Origin: Oscillatoriophycideae cyanobacterium NC_groundwater_1537_Pr4_S-0.65um_50_18 | GTDB lineage: Bacteria; Cyanobacteriota; Cyanobacteriia; Elainellales; Elainellaceae | Direction of reading: 5' to 3' | NCBI GenBank assembly: GCA_016208305.1 | Contig: JACQYI010000006.1 | Location: 496,001-560,000, forward strand | DNA length: 64,000 nucleotides | Shown: positions 1 to 8,289 of the stretch, piece after piece | Layout: each line of letters opens with the position of its first letter | Numbering within the stretch: position 1 is the stretch's first letter | Notes under the pieces: generated by a model | Told to the model about the DNA's origin: nothing | The model's database searches: none | Seen by the model: only the letters and a program-made list of their open reading frames with translations | Translations under genes and position numbers: made by a program

Positions 1-308
1 TCTGGCGTGCGCAAATAGGGGGTGTAGCGCAGCTCTAGATAGGCCAAGTTTTCAAACACATAGGCACCACGAATCAGACGATAAATAAAGTAGGGCAGTG
101 TTTCTTGAGTCTGAACTTTTTCAACGATCGTATGCAATTCCAGATATTCATCTAGGGTTTTGCGGGGACGAGTGTAGAAATCCTCGAAAGCCTCATAGCT
201 ATCGAAAGGTTCGGCGACACCTGCCTGATTGCGCTGAAAGTAGCGCCATAGCACGCGAGGCACTACGGAACCCCCTAAATGACGATGCAATTCTGCGTAT
301 AGAGCCAC
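1..308 (-). CDS. Adenosine deaminase, N-terminal part (gene runs off the left edge)
   Basis: Adenosine deaminase converts adenosine or deoxyadenosine to the inosine form in cytosolic purine salvage. Only about the first 102 codons lie in the window. The translation begins with an AELHRHLGGS motif, the HxH metal-binding strand of the amidohydrolase/ADA family, and continues with FENLAYLELRYTP, typical of the second strand. No ATG is available: an in-frame stop lies just upstream, and GTG at 308 has AGAGG five bases before it, so GTG is taken as the start. The catalytic His/Asp residues of the C-terminal half are outside the window. A related adenine or AMP deaminase subfamily cannot be excluded. 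Confidence 0.75.
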   Translation of the reverse strand, partial: MALYAELHRHLGGSVVPRVLWRYFQRNQAGVAEPFDSYEAFEDFYTRPRKTLDEYLELHTIVEKVQTQETLPYFIYRLIRGAYVFENLAYLELRYTPYLRTP

Positions 309-826
309 AAAAACCTCTGTTGGTGAGTCAATTTTGGGTTAATTAAGTTACTACAAGTCAGCGACGCTGCTTCGCCGTGATGCTGCAATCATTTCGTTTC
401 AGCCAAGATATTTCAGCCGAAATAGTTTAAAAAGATGTTTCAGAGGAGATCTTCAGGAAGATCAGCAGCCGATCGACGAAGCGGAACTCCATGGGGTTTT
501 AAATTCTTTACAGCATATCAGTAGGTTAATTAGCCCTACTTCATATAAGTATAGACAAATTGCCTGTAAGCGAAGTTCGCCTCCCCTCAAAAGCGGGTTC
601 AAGCTTTGCAAAGCGATCGCTATGGCTAAAGAGTCTTTCTCACTCTGATTTCTTGCCTAAAGTTCACAAAGCTCTAGCTGCTTGCAGTCCTGAGTAGCTG
701 CGTAGCTGCCCGCGCAAGGGTCATGGTCTTGATTTTTTGAGCGCTATCCACGTCAAAAGTCTCCAACCCTCAGAAAGCATGGTTGAATAGGGCTAAAACT
801 CAAACTCTTGTAGGGTCGTAGCCATT
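309..826. other. Gene-free stretch between divergent genes
   Basis: About 520 bases separate the adenosine deaminase start (minus) from the secreted protein (plus). It contains one GCGATCGC-type octamer near 615 and several short AT-rich stretches. I see no convincing ORF, RNA gene or strong promoter. It presumably holds the divergent promoters. Confidence 0.4.
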
Positions 827-1519
827 ATGCTGATCCCGGCTATGAGAAGCCCAATTATGAAAAGCTCAATTATGAAAAATAAGCGTGTGAAAATCCAGTC
901 GTTAGGGCTGGCAGCGATCGTTGGACTGATAGGACTCGCCTACCCCTCCACAACTCTGGCACAATCTACGCCAGAGCCACTTACGCCCAATTCACTTTCG
1001 CCCAACTCACTCTGGTATAACTGCCTGACTCGTGAGGTGTGGACACCCGCAAAGCGAGCTTGGTGCCAAAAAGTTGAGATGCTAAGGAACGCTACCTACA
1101 CGATTCCGCAAAATCCATCCTACGTTACGCCAGAGATGATCCCAGTCAAGCTGACCAATGGCCGATACGAAGATGCAGCTCGGCAGTTCTCCCTAACTTT
1201 CGCAACGCAGCGAGGGACAATTTTATTCGGCGATTTAAATGGCGATCGCCTTGAGGATGCCGTCAGTTTGCTGACTCTGAATACAGGCGGTTCGGGTGTG
1301 TTCACTTATCTTGTCGCTTCAGTGAACCAAGATGGCGCGCTAAAACCCTCAATTCCGGTACTGTTGGGCGATCGCATCCAGTTTCAGTCAATGGCGATCG
1401 AGTCAGGCAAGATTAACGTCAGCATGGTGACTCAAGGCCCCAACGACCCCATGTGTTGCCCCACACTGGCTGTGACTCATAGCTTTACCTTGCAATATCA
1501 GCTTTTACCAGAGCCTTAA
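827..1519 (+). CDS. Secreted protein of unknown function, cyanobacterial family
   Basis: A 230-residue protein with an N-terminal export signal: basic MKNKR, a hydrophobic stretch, then a likely cleavage site after TTLA. The mature part has FGDLNGDRLEDAV, a calcium-loop-like DxNxD motif of the FG-GAP/VCBS type, followed by GGSGVF and LGDR and a GPNDPMCCPT motif with vicinal cysteines. This resembles a family of cyanobacterial exported proteins without known function. Four in-frame ATGs lie 15 bases apart (827, 842, 857, 872) in a short 5-codon repeat; the signal peptide fits best with a start at 872, but no start has a good ribosome binding site. It converges with the kinase gene, with a hairpin between them. 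Confidence 0.6.
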   Translation: MLIPAMRSPIMKSSIMKNKRVKIQSLGLAAIVGLIGLAYPSTTLAQSTPEPLTPNSLSPNSLWYNCLTREVWTPAKRAWCQKVEMLRNATYTIPQNPSYVTPEMIPVKLTNGRYEDAARQFSLTFATQRGTILFGDLNGDRLEDAVSLLTLNTGGSGVFTYLVASVNQDGALKPSIPVLLGDRIQFQSMAIESGKINVSMVTQGPNDPMCCPTLAVTHSFTLQYQLLPEP

Positions 1520-1540
1520 GATCTTCACAGAAAAGACTTG

Positions 1541-1593
1541 AAGAACTGTTTTGAGATCATGCGACTCCGCCACAGACTCTCAAAACAGTTCTT
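1541..1593. terminator. Inverted repeat between convergent genes
   Basis: A perfect 15-base inverted repeat (AAGAACTGTTTTGAG, 1541-1555, against 1579-1593) with a 23-base loop lies between two convergent stop codons. A short T-rich tail (GGTTTTAGTTT) follows on the plus strand. It probably acts as a bidirectional terminator. Confidence 0.6.
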
Positions 1594-1615
1594 GGTTTTA
1601 GTTTCGTCAGGAGCC

Positions 1616-3229
1616 TTAGCTTCTTTGAAAAACAGGCAGCATCACAGTAAACACTGAGCCTTCAGCAACTTTGCTCTTAACCGCAATTGAGCCACCGCAG
1701 CGCAAGAGAAGCTGTTGCACGATCGACAAACCTAAGCCCGATCCGCTGGAGTCTTCTCCCGCAGCAATGCGCACCCGGTAGAAGCGATCGAAAATTTTGG
1801 GCAGATCGGCTTGGGCAATGCCAATACCCGTATCGCGAAACTCAATTTGCACATAGTCACCCAGCTCTTTGGCGCGAACCCACACCTGCCCCGAACTGGC
1901 TGTAAATTTAATGCTGTTGTGCAGCAGGTGAATCACAATTTGCTTCAGCCAAGGGCTAAAGCAAGAAACAGCCGACAGATCTTCTGGAATGGTGTAGCCC
2001 AGCATAATGCCTTTTTCTTGTGCTAACGGCTGGTAGGTGCTTACAACACCCGGCACTATATCCGATAGTCGCAGAGATTCCATCGGAACTGACTCGACTG
2101 TGCTTTCAATCTGCACCAGATCCAAAACGCTGGTGATGAGAGAGCTTTGGCGATCGCACTCTTGGCTCAGCATATCCATATACCTTTGGCGCTGAGGTGG
2201 CTTGATACTGGGCGAGTTCAGCAACGAGAGCGCTGTTTTCATGCTAGTCAGCGGCGTGCGCAACTCTTGCCCCATAATTTTGATGAACTCATCTTTTTGC
2301 TGAATGGTGTTCAACAACTCCTCATTTTCCAGGCGCAGCGCAGAAACCCCTTCAGACTGCCGTCGATGCGTCGCACTGCTGCGCCAAATATCTTCCTGCC
2401 GCTGAATCTGCTTTACCAGAAGGTTGCCTAGCAAGATGGGGTTAAGCGTTGTGATGCCCCCCGTCTCCACTAGCTGCTCCCAAGAGATTAATAGCTTTGT
2501 CAGCTCATCGCTCGATTGGGTTTCGGGTTGACCAAAGCAAATGGCACGATTAATTCCGTCTAGCACCTGTTGCAGCGTAGTAGCTTCAAACGTACAGAGT
2601 CCCAAAAGCGGATGCTTTTGCTCTAAGACATCCTCGCTAGACAGCGGTAGTTTGGTCATCTTTTCCGATCGCCCTAGCTCAACTTTAGGCTGCCCCGATC
2701 GAGGGCGATGCGCTAAAACTAACCCATAAAACTCAGGTGCCGTAACCAGCAAAAAATATTCACGTTTGAGCTGACTTTCGGCGGCTAAAGGCAGAGTGTA
2801 GACCTGTGAGCCTTCTGGGGCTTCAGCGATCGGCTCTTTGTAGTTCTGAGCTAAGGCTTGTTCTAGAGCCAGGTCGGTTACTTCTAGATTATTTTCTGCC
2901 AACTCCCAAGGCAAAGCACTCGGAGATTTCGCTTTTGCTTTTTTGCCTTTGCCTTCCTCTTTCTCTAAATCTGGTTGCGTCTGCAAGTTGTACAGTCGGT
3001 AAGGCGCTGTAGCCGACTGACAAAAGCGCTGAATCTCGTTCTGCCAAACATCACCCTTGGGCAGCTTTAGCCAAATTGTTGCTGCAATGTTTTGTTCAAC
3101 TAATAAATCAAAAACTAGCCCCACCATCGACTTAAAAGTTGTTGGGCTAATTTTCAGGGGTTCGGAGGCAGGCGAAAACCCCGTGGCTAATTCATAAAGG
3201 GACGCATCAGGAGAACGAGAAAGGTTCAT
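1616..3229 (-). CDS. Histidine-kinase-like protein with Gln in place of the phospho-acceptor His
   Basis: A 537-residue cytosolic protein without membrane segments. Residues 1 to about 240 form a sensor region I cannot name, with a Lys-rich low-complexity stretch near 90-102. The HisKA-like helix starts near 310, and its H box reads MGQELRTPLT: Gln321 stands where kinases have the phosphorylated His (consensus SHELRTPL). The codon is CAA, at 2267-2269. The HATPase domain looks complete, with an N box (HNSIKFT), G1 (DTGIGI), F box (FDRFYRV) and G2 (GSGLGLSIVQQ). It may therefore bind ATP but not autophosphorylate in the usual way, acting as a pseudokinase or a partner of another kinase. No response regulator gene is adjacent. 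Confidence 0.8.
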   Translation of the reverse strand: MNLSRSPDASLYELATGFSPASEPLKISPTTFKSMVGLVFDLLVEQNIAATIWLKLPKGDVWQNEIQRFCQSATAPYRLYNLQTQPDLEKEEGKGKKAKAKSPSALPWELAENNLEVTDLALEQALAQNYKEPIAEAPEGSQVYTLPLAAESQLKREYFLLVTAPEFYGLVLAHRPRSGQPKVELGRSEKMTKLPLSSEDVLEQKHPLLGLCTFEATTLQQVLDGINRAICFGQPETQSSDELTKLLISWEQLVETGGITTLNPILLGNLLVKQIQRQEDIWRSSATHRRQSEGVSALRLENEELLNTIQQKDEFIKIMGQELRTPLTSMKTALSLLNSPSIKPPQRQRYMDMLSQECDRQSSLITSVLDLVQIESTVESVPMESLRLSDIVPGVVSTYQPLAQEKGIMLGYTIPEDLSAVSCFSPWLKQIVIHLLHNSIKFTASSGQVWVRAKELGDYVQIEFRDTGIGIAQADLPKIFDRFYRVRIAAGEDSSGSGLGLSIVQQLLLRCGGSIAVKSKVAEGSVFTVMLPVFQRS

Positions 3230-3419
3230 AAGAGTATATTTTCAGGGAAATGAATATGACGCTCAATGGTGGTGATAATGCCCCTAATTCTATCTAATAC
3301 CGTTTTTTCCGAAAATTATGAATCTGTCGGGAATTGGTTCATTTCGCTATGGTTTTTTGGAGAGCATCGGTAGGGGAAACATGCTCAAAAAATTAGCCTT
3401 GATGCTCCTGATGCTGAGG

Positions 3420-3491
3420 ATCGAAAATTAACCTGTAATAGTTTTTTTTAGAAGTGCCGCGCGGCACTTCTAAAAACTGTTGGGTTTTATT
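3420..3491. repeat. Dispersed intergenic repeat, copy A, with a perfect 22-base palindrome
   Basis: The core AGAAGTGCCGC/GCGGCACTTCT is a perfect 22-base palindrome (3450-3471), flanked by T and A runs that extend the stem. A 20-base segment at 3427-3446 recurs exactly, inverted, at 55656-55675, and flanking bases are similar too. It lies downstream of murE and upstream of the kinase start, so it may also end murE transcripts. Confidence 0.65.
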
Positions 3492-3564
3492 TCATCCATG
3501 ACCTTTAAGGAGAAATCGCCTCTATATCGACTCCATGTAGAATTGACTCCATGCAGAATCAACC

Positions 3565-5079
3565 CTACACAGACTGAGCAGCCTGCGTTAAGCGTTGAGC
3601 CAGGGCACTGCGAGCTTGCTCTCGATCGTCAAAGTGAACTTTTTCAGTACCTAGAATCTGATAGTCCTCATGACCTTTACCCGCAATAAGCACGCCATCA
3701 CCGGGTTTTGCTGACAAAATGGCTGTGCGAATAGCCTCAGCCCGATCGCCAATAACCGTTGGGTTAGCACTGGCAGGAATTCCCGCCAGGATATCTTGCA
3801 AAATGCGCTCAGGGTCTTCGGTGCGAGGGTTATCAGAGGTAACGATCGCCCAATCCGACTGATGAGCCGCAATACCGCCCATTAAAGGACGCTTCGTGCG
3901 ATCGCGATCGCCACCACAGCCAAACACGCAGATCATGCGACCTGAAATAAACGGTCGGGCGGCTTTCAGCATATTTTCCAGGCTATCGGGCGTATGGGCA
4001 TAGTCTACGATGACGCTGATGTCTTGATTGGCTTGAAGCTGCACTTGTTCCATTCTGCCGGGAACGCCCGTAAACTGAGGCAGCGCTTGCGCCAAAGTTG
4101 CCAAATCCACCCCCAGGTGCAGCGTTGCCCCTGCAGCCGCCAGCAAATTTGCGAGGTTAAACTGACCCACCAGAGGCGAGTGAAAGGCTGTGTCTCCTTG
4201 CGGACTGTGCAAAATACCGCGTACCCCTTCTGGTTCATAGACCAAATCGCTCATCCACAAATCAGCGCTCGAATTTTCAACGCTGTAAGACCAGACTTTT
4301 TCGGCAGGGAGGCGATCGATCAACCTGCGCCCGTAGGCATCATCCAGGTTCACAACAGCCAACCCCTTGAGGTAATCCGGGTGAAACAGCAAAGCCTTCG
4401 CTTCAAAGTAGTCTTCTAAATCTTTGTGATAGTCCAAGTGGTCTTGGGTCAAGTTGGTGAATACTGACACTGCAAAAGGACACCCCCAGACGCGCCCCTG
4501 TGCCAAAGCGTGGGAACTCACTTCCATGACAGCAAACCGACAGCCCGCATCCACCGCTTCGCTCAGGTGAGCCTGCAAATCTGGGGCAAAAGGGGTTGTG
4601 TGAACGGCAGTCTGTTGATGCCCTGCCCAACGGCTATAGAGCGTGCCAAACAGGGCAGTCGTCTGCTGCGTCTGATTCAGCAAGAATTCGATCAGATGGG
4701 TGGTAGTTGTTTTGCCATTTGTGCCCGTCACACCCACCAGCGACATCTTTTGCCCTGGATTATCGTAGAAGCTAGCAGCAACCTGGGCACAGGCGCGAGA
4801 CATATCGGCATAGGCCACGACACAAGCATTGTGGTCAGCAGCATCCGCCAAGGTTTTTTGTGCGGCCGAGGGCGATACCAAGGCTGCAATGGCTCCAGCA
4901 GCGATCGCACTTGCCCAAAACTCACCTCCGTCTACTCTGGTTCCGGGCATGCCGATAAACAGATCTCCAGGCTGACAGGCGTGAGAATTGGTTGCCAATC
5001 CCCTGACTTCTTGATCTAGCGCAGGATGCGGGGGCAGAGATATGGCAGGTAGCGTCGCCAGCAAATCTCTTAGTTTCAT
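3565..5079 (-). CDS. murE: UDP-N-acetylmuramoyl-tripeptide synthetase MurE
   Basis: MurE adds the third stem-peptide residue to UDP-MurNAc-L-Ala-D-Glu in cytosolic peptidoglycan precursor synthesis. The 504 residues match family length. Visible signatures are the Mur-ligase ATP loop VGVTGTNGKTTTTH (about 115-128), the EAK motif with the carbamylated lysine (Lys228), VDYAHTPDSLE (358-368) and FGCGGDRDRTKRP (386-398). The specificity motif DNPRTEDPE (416-424) is the one that marks meso-diaminopimelate rather than lysine ligases. A glutaredoxin-like gene lies 47 bases upstream on the same strand, so the two may be co-transcribed. Confidence 0.95.
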   Translation of the reverse strand: MKLRDLLATLPAISLPPHPALDQEVRGLATNSHACQPGDLFIGMPGTRVDGGEFWASAIAAGAIAALVSPSAAQKTLADAADHNACVVAYADMSRACAQVAASFYDNPGQKMSLVGVTGTNGKTTTTHLIEFLLNQTQQTTALFGTLYSRWAGHQQTAVHTTPFAPDLQAHLSEAVDAGCRFAVMEVSSHALAQGRVWGCPFAVSVFTNLTQDHLDYHKDLEDYFEAKALLFHPDYLKGLAVVNLDDAYGRRLIDRLPAEKVWSYSVENSSADLWMSDLVYEPEGVRGILHSPQGDTAFHSPLVGQFNLANLLAAAGATLHLGVDLATLAQALPQFTGVPGRMEQVQLQANQDISVIVDYAHTPDSLENMLKAARPFISGRMICVFGCGGDRDRTKRPLMGGIAAHQSDWAIVTSDNPRTEDPERILQDILAGIPASANPTVIGDRAEAIRTAILSAKPGDGVLIAGKGHEDYQILGTEKVHFDDREQARSALAQRLTQAAQSV

Positions 5080-5126
5080 GTCAACAACTCCTTATGCCTG
5101 TTTTGCTTCAGCCTTTAAGCTTGCGC

Positions 5127-5447
5127 TCATTTTGCCTCATTTTTTGAAGTTTCCACTAGGGATTTTTGTAAGACTTGCTCAATTTGTCGGACTGATGCGC
5201 GTGCAGAAATACGGGGCAGCGGAATTAAAGGGGTATGGGGCTTCTCTGTCTGGGCATCACTCTGCATGCTCATGGCTGGGACAAGGTATAAAACTGGAAT
5301 TTCATACTGGTAAGCCTGAAACCAATCCTCACGGGTCGTAATATCACGAATTTCTAGCTCTATTGGAGGGTTTTGAACTTGCTTTAGTTTGCTCTGTAAC
5401 CCTTCGCACAGATGGCAACCGGGTTTGCTGTAGAGGATAAGGTGCAT
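5127..5447 (-). CDS. Glutaredoxin-family thiol protein
   Basis: A 106-residue protein starting MHLILYSKPGCHLCEGL, the first strand and CxxC active site (CHLC, residues 11-14) of the thioredoxin-fold glutaredoxin-like family (DUF836 type). The middle has IELEIRDITTREDW and YQYEIPVLYL, which supplies the cis-proline strand (IPV). This family is thought to act in thiol-disulfide exchange, with substrates unknown. It is the upstream gene of a probable pair with murE. The C-terminal third (RASVRQIEQVLQKSL) is a helix as expected for the fold. Confidence 0.8.
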   Translation of the reverse strand: MHLILYSKPGCHLCEGLQSKLKQVQNPPIELEIRDITTREDWFQAYQYEIPVLYLVPAMSMQSDAQTEKPHTPLIPLPRISARASVRQIEQVLQKSLVETSKNEAK

Positions 5448-5546
5448 AGTTTCTTCAGAAAACTGCTTGAAAATGTCAACCTATGGAAGGTGAGCAGTTA
5501 ATTAAACTGCTGATGTGTAGGATTAACAGCACGACTCAGCCTTAAA

Positions 5547-5573
5547 AAAAATCCCCTATATAGGGGATTTTTG
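5547..5573. terminator. Bidirectional-looking terminator
   Basis: The palindrome AATCCCCTATATAGGGGATT is flanked by an A run on the left and a T run on the right, the classical form of a factor-independent terminator readable on both strands. On the minus strand it lies just downstream of the zinc-ribbon gene and upstream of the glutaredoxin gene. Confidence 0.85.
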
Positions 5574-5601
5574 TAGGATATCTAAAAACCTTAAAGCAGA
5601 A

Positions 5602-5793
5602 TCACACGCGATTGAGAAGTTCTGCCAAACTTTCTAACTGTACGGCTTTTGCTTTAGAACGCGCATGAGCGATCGCTGAACTCAAATTAGGCATTTCCCG
5701 ATGACAGTGGGAGCAAAACCAGTAGATGTGACCGTGACGAGCATGGCGCAGTAGAGGTTCTGAACAGCAAGGGCAGTCATTAAGCGTATTCAT
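5602..5793 (-). CDS. Small zinc-ribbon protein
   Basis: A 63-residue protein with two cysteine knuckles, CPCC (residues 8-11) and CSHC (28-31), plus WF aromatic residues, followed by a basic helix containing SKAKAV. The spacing is that of a small zinc ribbon. It resembles a conserved cyanobacterial family of unknown function. A terminator lies directly downstream and a 548-base gene-free stretch upstream, so it is probably transcribed alone. Confidence 0.65.
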   Translation of the reverse strand: MNTLNDCPCCSEPLLRHARHGHIYWFCSHCHREMPNLSSAIAHARSKAKAVQLESLAELLNRV

Positions 5794-6341
5794 ATATTTA
5801 TTGCACCAAAAGATTATGAAAATGTTTTGCAGTCACAAAAGTTGCACAGCAAGGCAAGCCTTGCGGCATAAAAGTGTAGATCGAAAAATCAAAATTTTGT
5901 AAGGTGGACTACACCGTCACTTTGAAGCCAATTTGCCAAAAACTCCGTGGAATCCATGAAGAATTTGAATGCTGAACTTGGGGTCTTTACAGTTCCGTAG
6001 CCATCACCTGTGAGGTATGCAGAAGGAGCAAGAGCGAATTGTTGAACTTAATCGTAAGGCGAAACATATAGAGCCTTTATCCATCCGAAGATTGATCCCT
6101 GTATTTTGCCTCTCGCAAACTAAACTCTGTGACTCGATCGCCGCAGACCTATCTCCCAGCAGCCTGCTTCTAATGCCCTCAGTGTAGAGAAGAAATAATT
6201 ACTGCCGACTAGAGAAAATTTATTTTTAACAATTGTTTTGAAATGCCTATATTTAAGTGATTAAAATTACATTTCAATGCCTAAGGTTACATTTCTGCAA
6301 TTAAGATAACGTTTCAATGCATTGCTGATTTCTAATGCCAC
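5794..6341. other. Gene-free stretch with short AT-rich direct repeats
   Basis: This 548-base stretch lies upstream of the zinc-ribbon gene and downstream of the GNAT gene. At 6256-6322 similar words recur: TTACATTTCAATGC, TTACATTTCTGCAATT and AACGTTTCAATGC, each following a TTAAG- or TTAAA-like stretch. No ORF or RNA gene is evident. The zinc-ribbon promoter must lie here. Confidence 0.4.
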
Positions 6342-6788
6342 CTATAGATGCTTTTTCATGGCAATGTGAGAAATTCCAGCCTCCTGAAACTCACTCCCAT
6401 AAGGCTCAAATCCTAACTTTTGGTAGAAGGCCTTTGCATAGGTCTGAGCATTGAGTCGAATCTCTGCAATACCTTGACTATGGGCAAAAGCGATCGCTGC
6501 CTGTAAAAGTTCTCTACCAATACCCTGCCCTCGATAAGCAGATAGAACTGCCATCCGCTCTAGCTTGACGCTGTGCCTCTCTAGACCGGGTGCGTCAAGA
6601 GAGCGAAGTCGAGCAGTCCCCACAGGCTGTCCTTGTCGGTAGGCCAAGAAATGGGGCGTCAGGTTATCTAATCCATCAAAATCTAGCTCTGGCTCGACAC
6701 CTTGCTCCTGCTGAAATACTTGGTGGCGAATCTTTTGAATGTCAATCTTCGCGTCCTCAAACGAAACAACCTCAATTCGATCGCTCAC
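6342..6788 (-). CDS. GNAT family N-acetyltransferase
   Basis: A 148-residue acetyl-CoA-dependent acyltransferase of the GNAT fold, close to the ElaA-like group. The acetyl-CoA pyrophosphate loop is visible in ERMAVLSAYRGQGIGRELL (RGQGIG), followed by AHSQGIAEIRLNAQ and the C-terminal FYQKLGFEPYG strand. GTG at 6788 is chosen because GGAGAAG lies four bases upstream and the family start (DRIEVVSFEDAK) follows at once; a longer frame opens to 6845 without a ribosome site. The acetylated substrate cannot be read from the sequence. Confidence 0.8.
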   Translation of the reverse strand: MSDRIEVVSFEDAKIDIQKIRHQVFQQEQGVEPELDFDGLDNLTPHFLAYRQGQPVGTARLRSLDAPGLERHSVKLERMAVLSAYRGQGIGRELLQAAIAFAHSQGIAEIRLNAQTYAKAFYQKLGFEPYGSEFQEAGISHIAMKKHL

Positions 6789-6950
6789 TTTGCTTCTCCA
6801 ACCCCTCTCTCTTGATCTTAAACAATTTACCCACACCACAGACACAGCGAATGCCGCACCCTAGGAGTACGGCATTCCTACCTAAAAGTCTTGAAAGTGT
6901 GCTTTGAGAACAAGCTATCGGTCGGTCAGTTATTAACTAACGTGCTTGGA

Positions 6951-7002
6951 CGGGTGGGTTGACGGGTAGAGAGAAACTCTTACCCACGCACTCACCACCC
7001 GC
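6951..7002 (-). terminator. Imperfect GC-rich hairpin downstream of the secreted protein gene
   Basis: CGGGTGG...GGGTAGAG on one side and CTCTTACCC...CCACCCG on the other form an imperfect long stem with an AGAAA loop. It begins about 20 bases after the stop codon of the gene at 7024-7575. No clear U tract follows, so the terminator role is tentative. Confidence 0.4.
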
Positions 7003-7023
7003 CAACGCTTACTAGACTGACCA

Positions 7024-7575
7024 CTAAAGCTGATCTGGATAGTTTGCTTTACAAGTAGACAAAATGCGTTGATCGTTTTCGCTGAGGCTCTCTAAGCGCT
7101 GAAATCCCTCTAGACCCACGGGTGCTGCTATAGCTTCATCGCCCGCCATCGCTACAGGAGCAGAACTCTCTAACGCCACATCGTAAGGATGTGCGCTCTT
7201 CTCGTAGCTATCTACAACCGTTAAAGCAACGCGATCGGCCTCAAGATTGCCATAAAAACAGTCAAAAGATGAGCGAGGCATATAGAACGCACCCAGCACC
7301 TTACCTTGACTCACTTCAAATACCATGTAGGCTGAACCCAGTTGCTCGGCCACCTGGGACTGTCCGTAGAGATAGGTGCCATCGGTAAGGGCTTGAGCTT
7401 CAGAAGATGAGGAGAGATCGTTCTGAGCTAACGTTGAAGTTTCGGCAGTGGCAGGAAAAGCGGTTAGTCCGGCGATCGCAAATCCAGCACCCAAGGCTAA
7501 GCTAGCCGCAGATTGTTTAATTTGCTTGGCCAGAGTGGACCACGGTCTTGAAGTGTTGATAGATGGGTAAAGCAC
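7024..7575 (-). CDS. Secreted or membrane-anchored protein of unknown function
   Basis: A 183-residue protein with a hydrophobic N-terminal segment (SAASLALGAGFAIAGLTAFPATA) that reads as a signal peptide cleaved after ATA. The mature part contains DGTYLYGQS, VFEVSQGKVLGAFY and SFDCFYG, then DSYEKSAHPYDVAL, with two cysteines that could pair. It resembles a cyanobacterial family without known function. GTG at 7575 is chosen because GGAGGAAA lies six bases upstream; the frame is open to 7605 but with no ribosome site. Confidence 0.6.
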   Translation of the reverse strand: MLYPSINTSRPWSTLAKQIKQSAASLALGAGFAIAGLTAFPATAETSTLAQNDLSSSSEAQALTDGTYLYGQSQVAEQLGSAYMVFEVSQGKVLGAFYMPRSSFDCFYGNLEADRVALTVVDSYEKSAHPYDVALESSAPVAMAGDEAIAAPVGLEGFQRLESLSENDQRILSTCKANYPDQL

Positions 7576-8070
7576 CGCAGTTTCCTCCGTTTGTATCAGG
7601 AACAACTAAAACTAGTGACTAATTTCACTTTACTGGGGAGGATGTATCCCCTAGCACATCCGCTTAGAAGACTTCACAAAAGCCGTTACAAACCGTTTCA
7701 ATCGCTGTATTTCAGCTTAAAATCAAGTTTTCTCGCAGACTTTTATAGCTACACTTCCTTTCAGCCAGATTCCAGACTGAATCTCAAAAAATTGGCCAAA
7801 TTCTATTCTTCTGTTCACGACTCTAGTAAATGACGCAACCTACTTTGAGTGACACAAACGAGCAACTGTTTCATGCCATAGAGCCTTGATATTTCTCACT
7901 CCTCTCCAAACCCAGTGATGCTTGTTCAGTCTGGCTTTGCAAAACGATTCGCTTGCTTCATTAGACTCAGCTTAAGTTGAAAAAGCTTGATCTACCTCCA
8001 CCTATTGTCTGAACTAAGCAATCAAATTTATGAGACTCAGGCGATCGCAACTTTTTTAAATATCAGCCGT

Positions 8071-8109
8071 TTGGGTTACTGTTATGCATAGAGCGTCACA
8101 GTAACCCAA
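8071..8109. repeat. Perfect 12-base inverted repeat
   Basis: TTGGGTTACTGT (8071-8082) pairs perfectly with ACAGTAACCCAA (8098-8109) around a 15-base loop. It is the first of two hairpins downstream of the sigma factor gene, and could help to end its transcript. Confidence 0.6.
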
Positions 8110-8134
8110 TTTTGACTCTGAGATCAGGTTAATT

Positions 8135-8196
8135 AACCCAACAAGATCTAGTGTTGAGTTTCATATTGCTAACCCAACATTAGATCTTGTTGGGTT
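8135..8196. repeat. Long 22-base inverted repeat overlapping a direct repeat
   Basis: The arm at 8135-8156 begins AACCCAACAAGATCTAGTG and pairs with 8175-8196, with one mismatch in 22. The same stretch can also be read as two direct copies of about 37 bases, each containing AGATCT, GTTGRGTTTCAYATTGCTAAC and CAAC. The sigma factor stop codon lies about 95 bases to the right, so on the minus strand this is 3-prime of it. Confidence 0.65.
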
Positions 8197-8289
8197 TCAC
8201 ATTGCTAACTCAACTAGTGAAAGAGCCTGTATTAGTCAACCCGTCAGAAACGGCTATGAAGGAGCTAACGCAGAGCGATCGGCAAACCG

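Larger units (their letters stand above)
7576..8289. other. Gene-free stretch with two hairpins
   Basis: This 714-base stretch lies between the secreted protein gene and the 3-prime end of the sigma factor gene. Its right half holds the two inverted repeats listed separately (8071-8109 and 8135-8196). The left half is AT-rich and must contain the promoter of the gene at 7575. I see no supported ORF. Confidence 0.4.

Noticed and set aside
1616-3229. DICT-domain histidine kinase
   Set aside because: The N-terminal half has some resemblance to DICT-type sensory regions, but I could not identify its defining motifs, so I did not name the domain.
5602-5793. The CPCC...CSHC protein as a transposase or helicase zinc finger
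   Set aside because: No transposase or helicase motifs are near it, and a stand-alone small zinc-ribbon protein explains the sequence.
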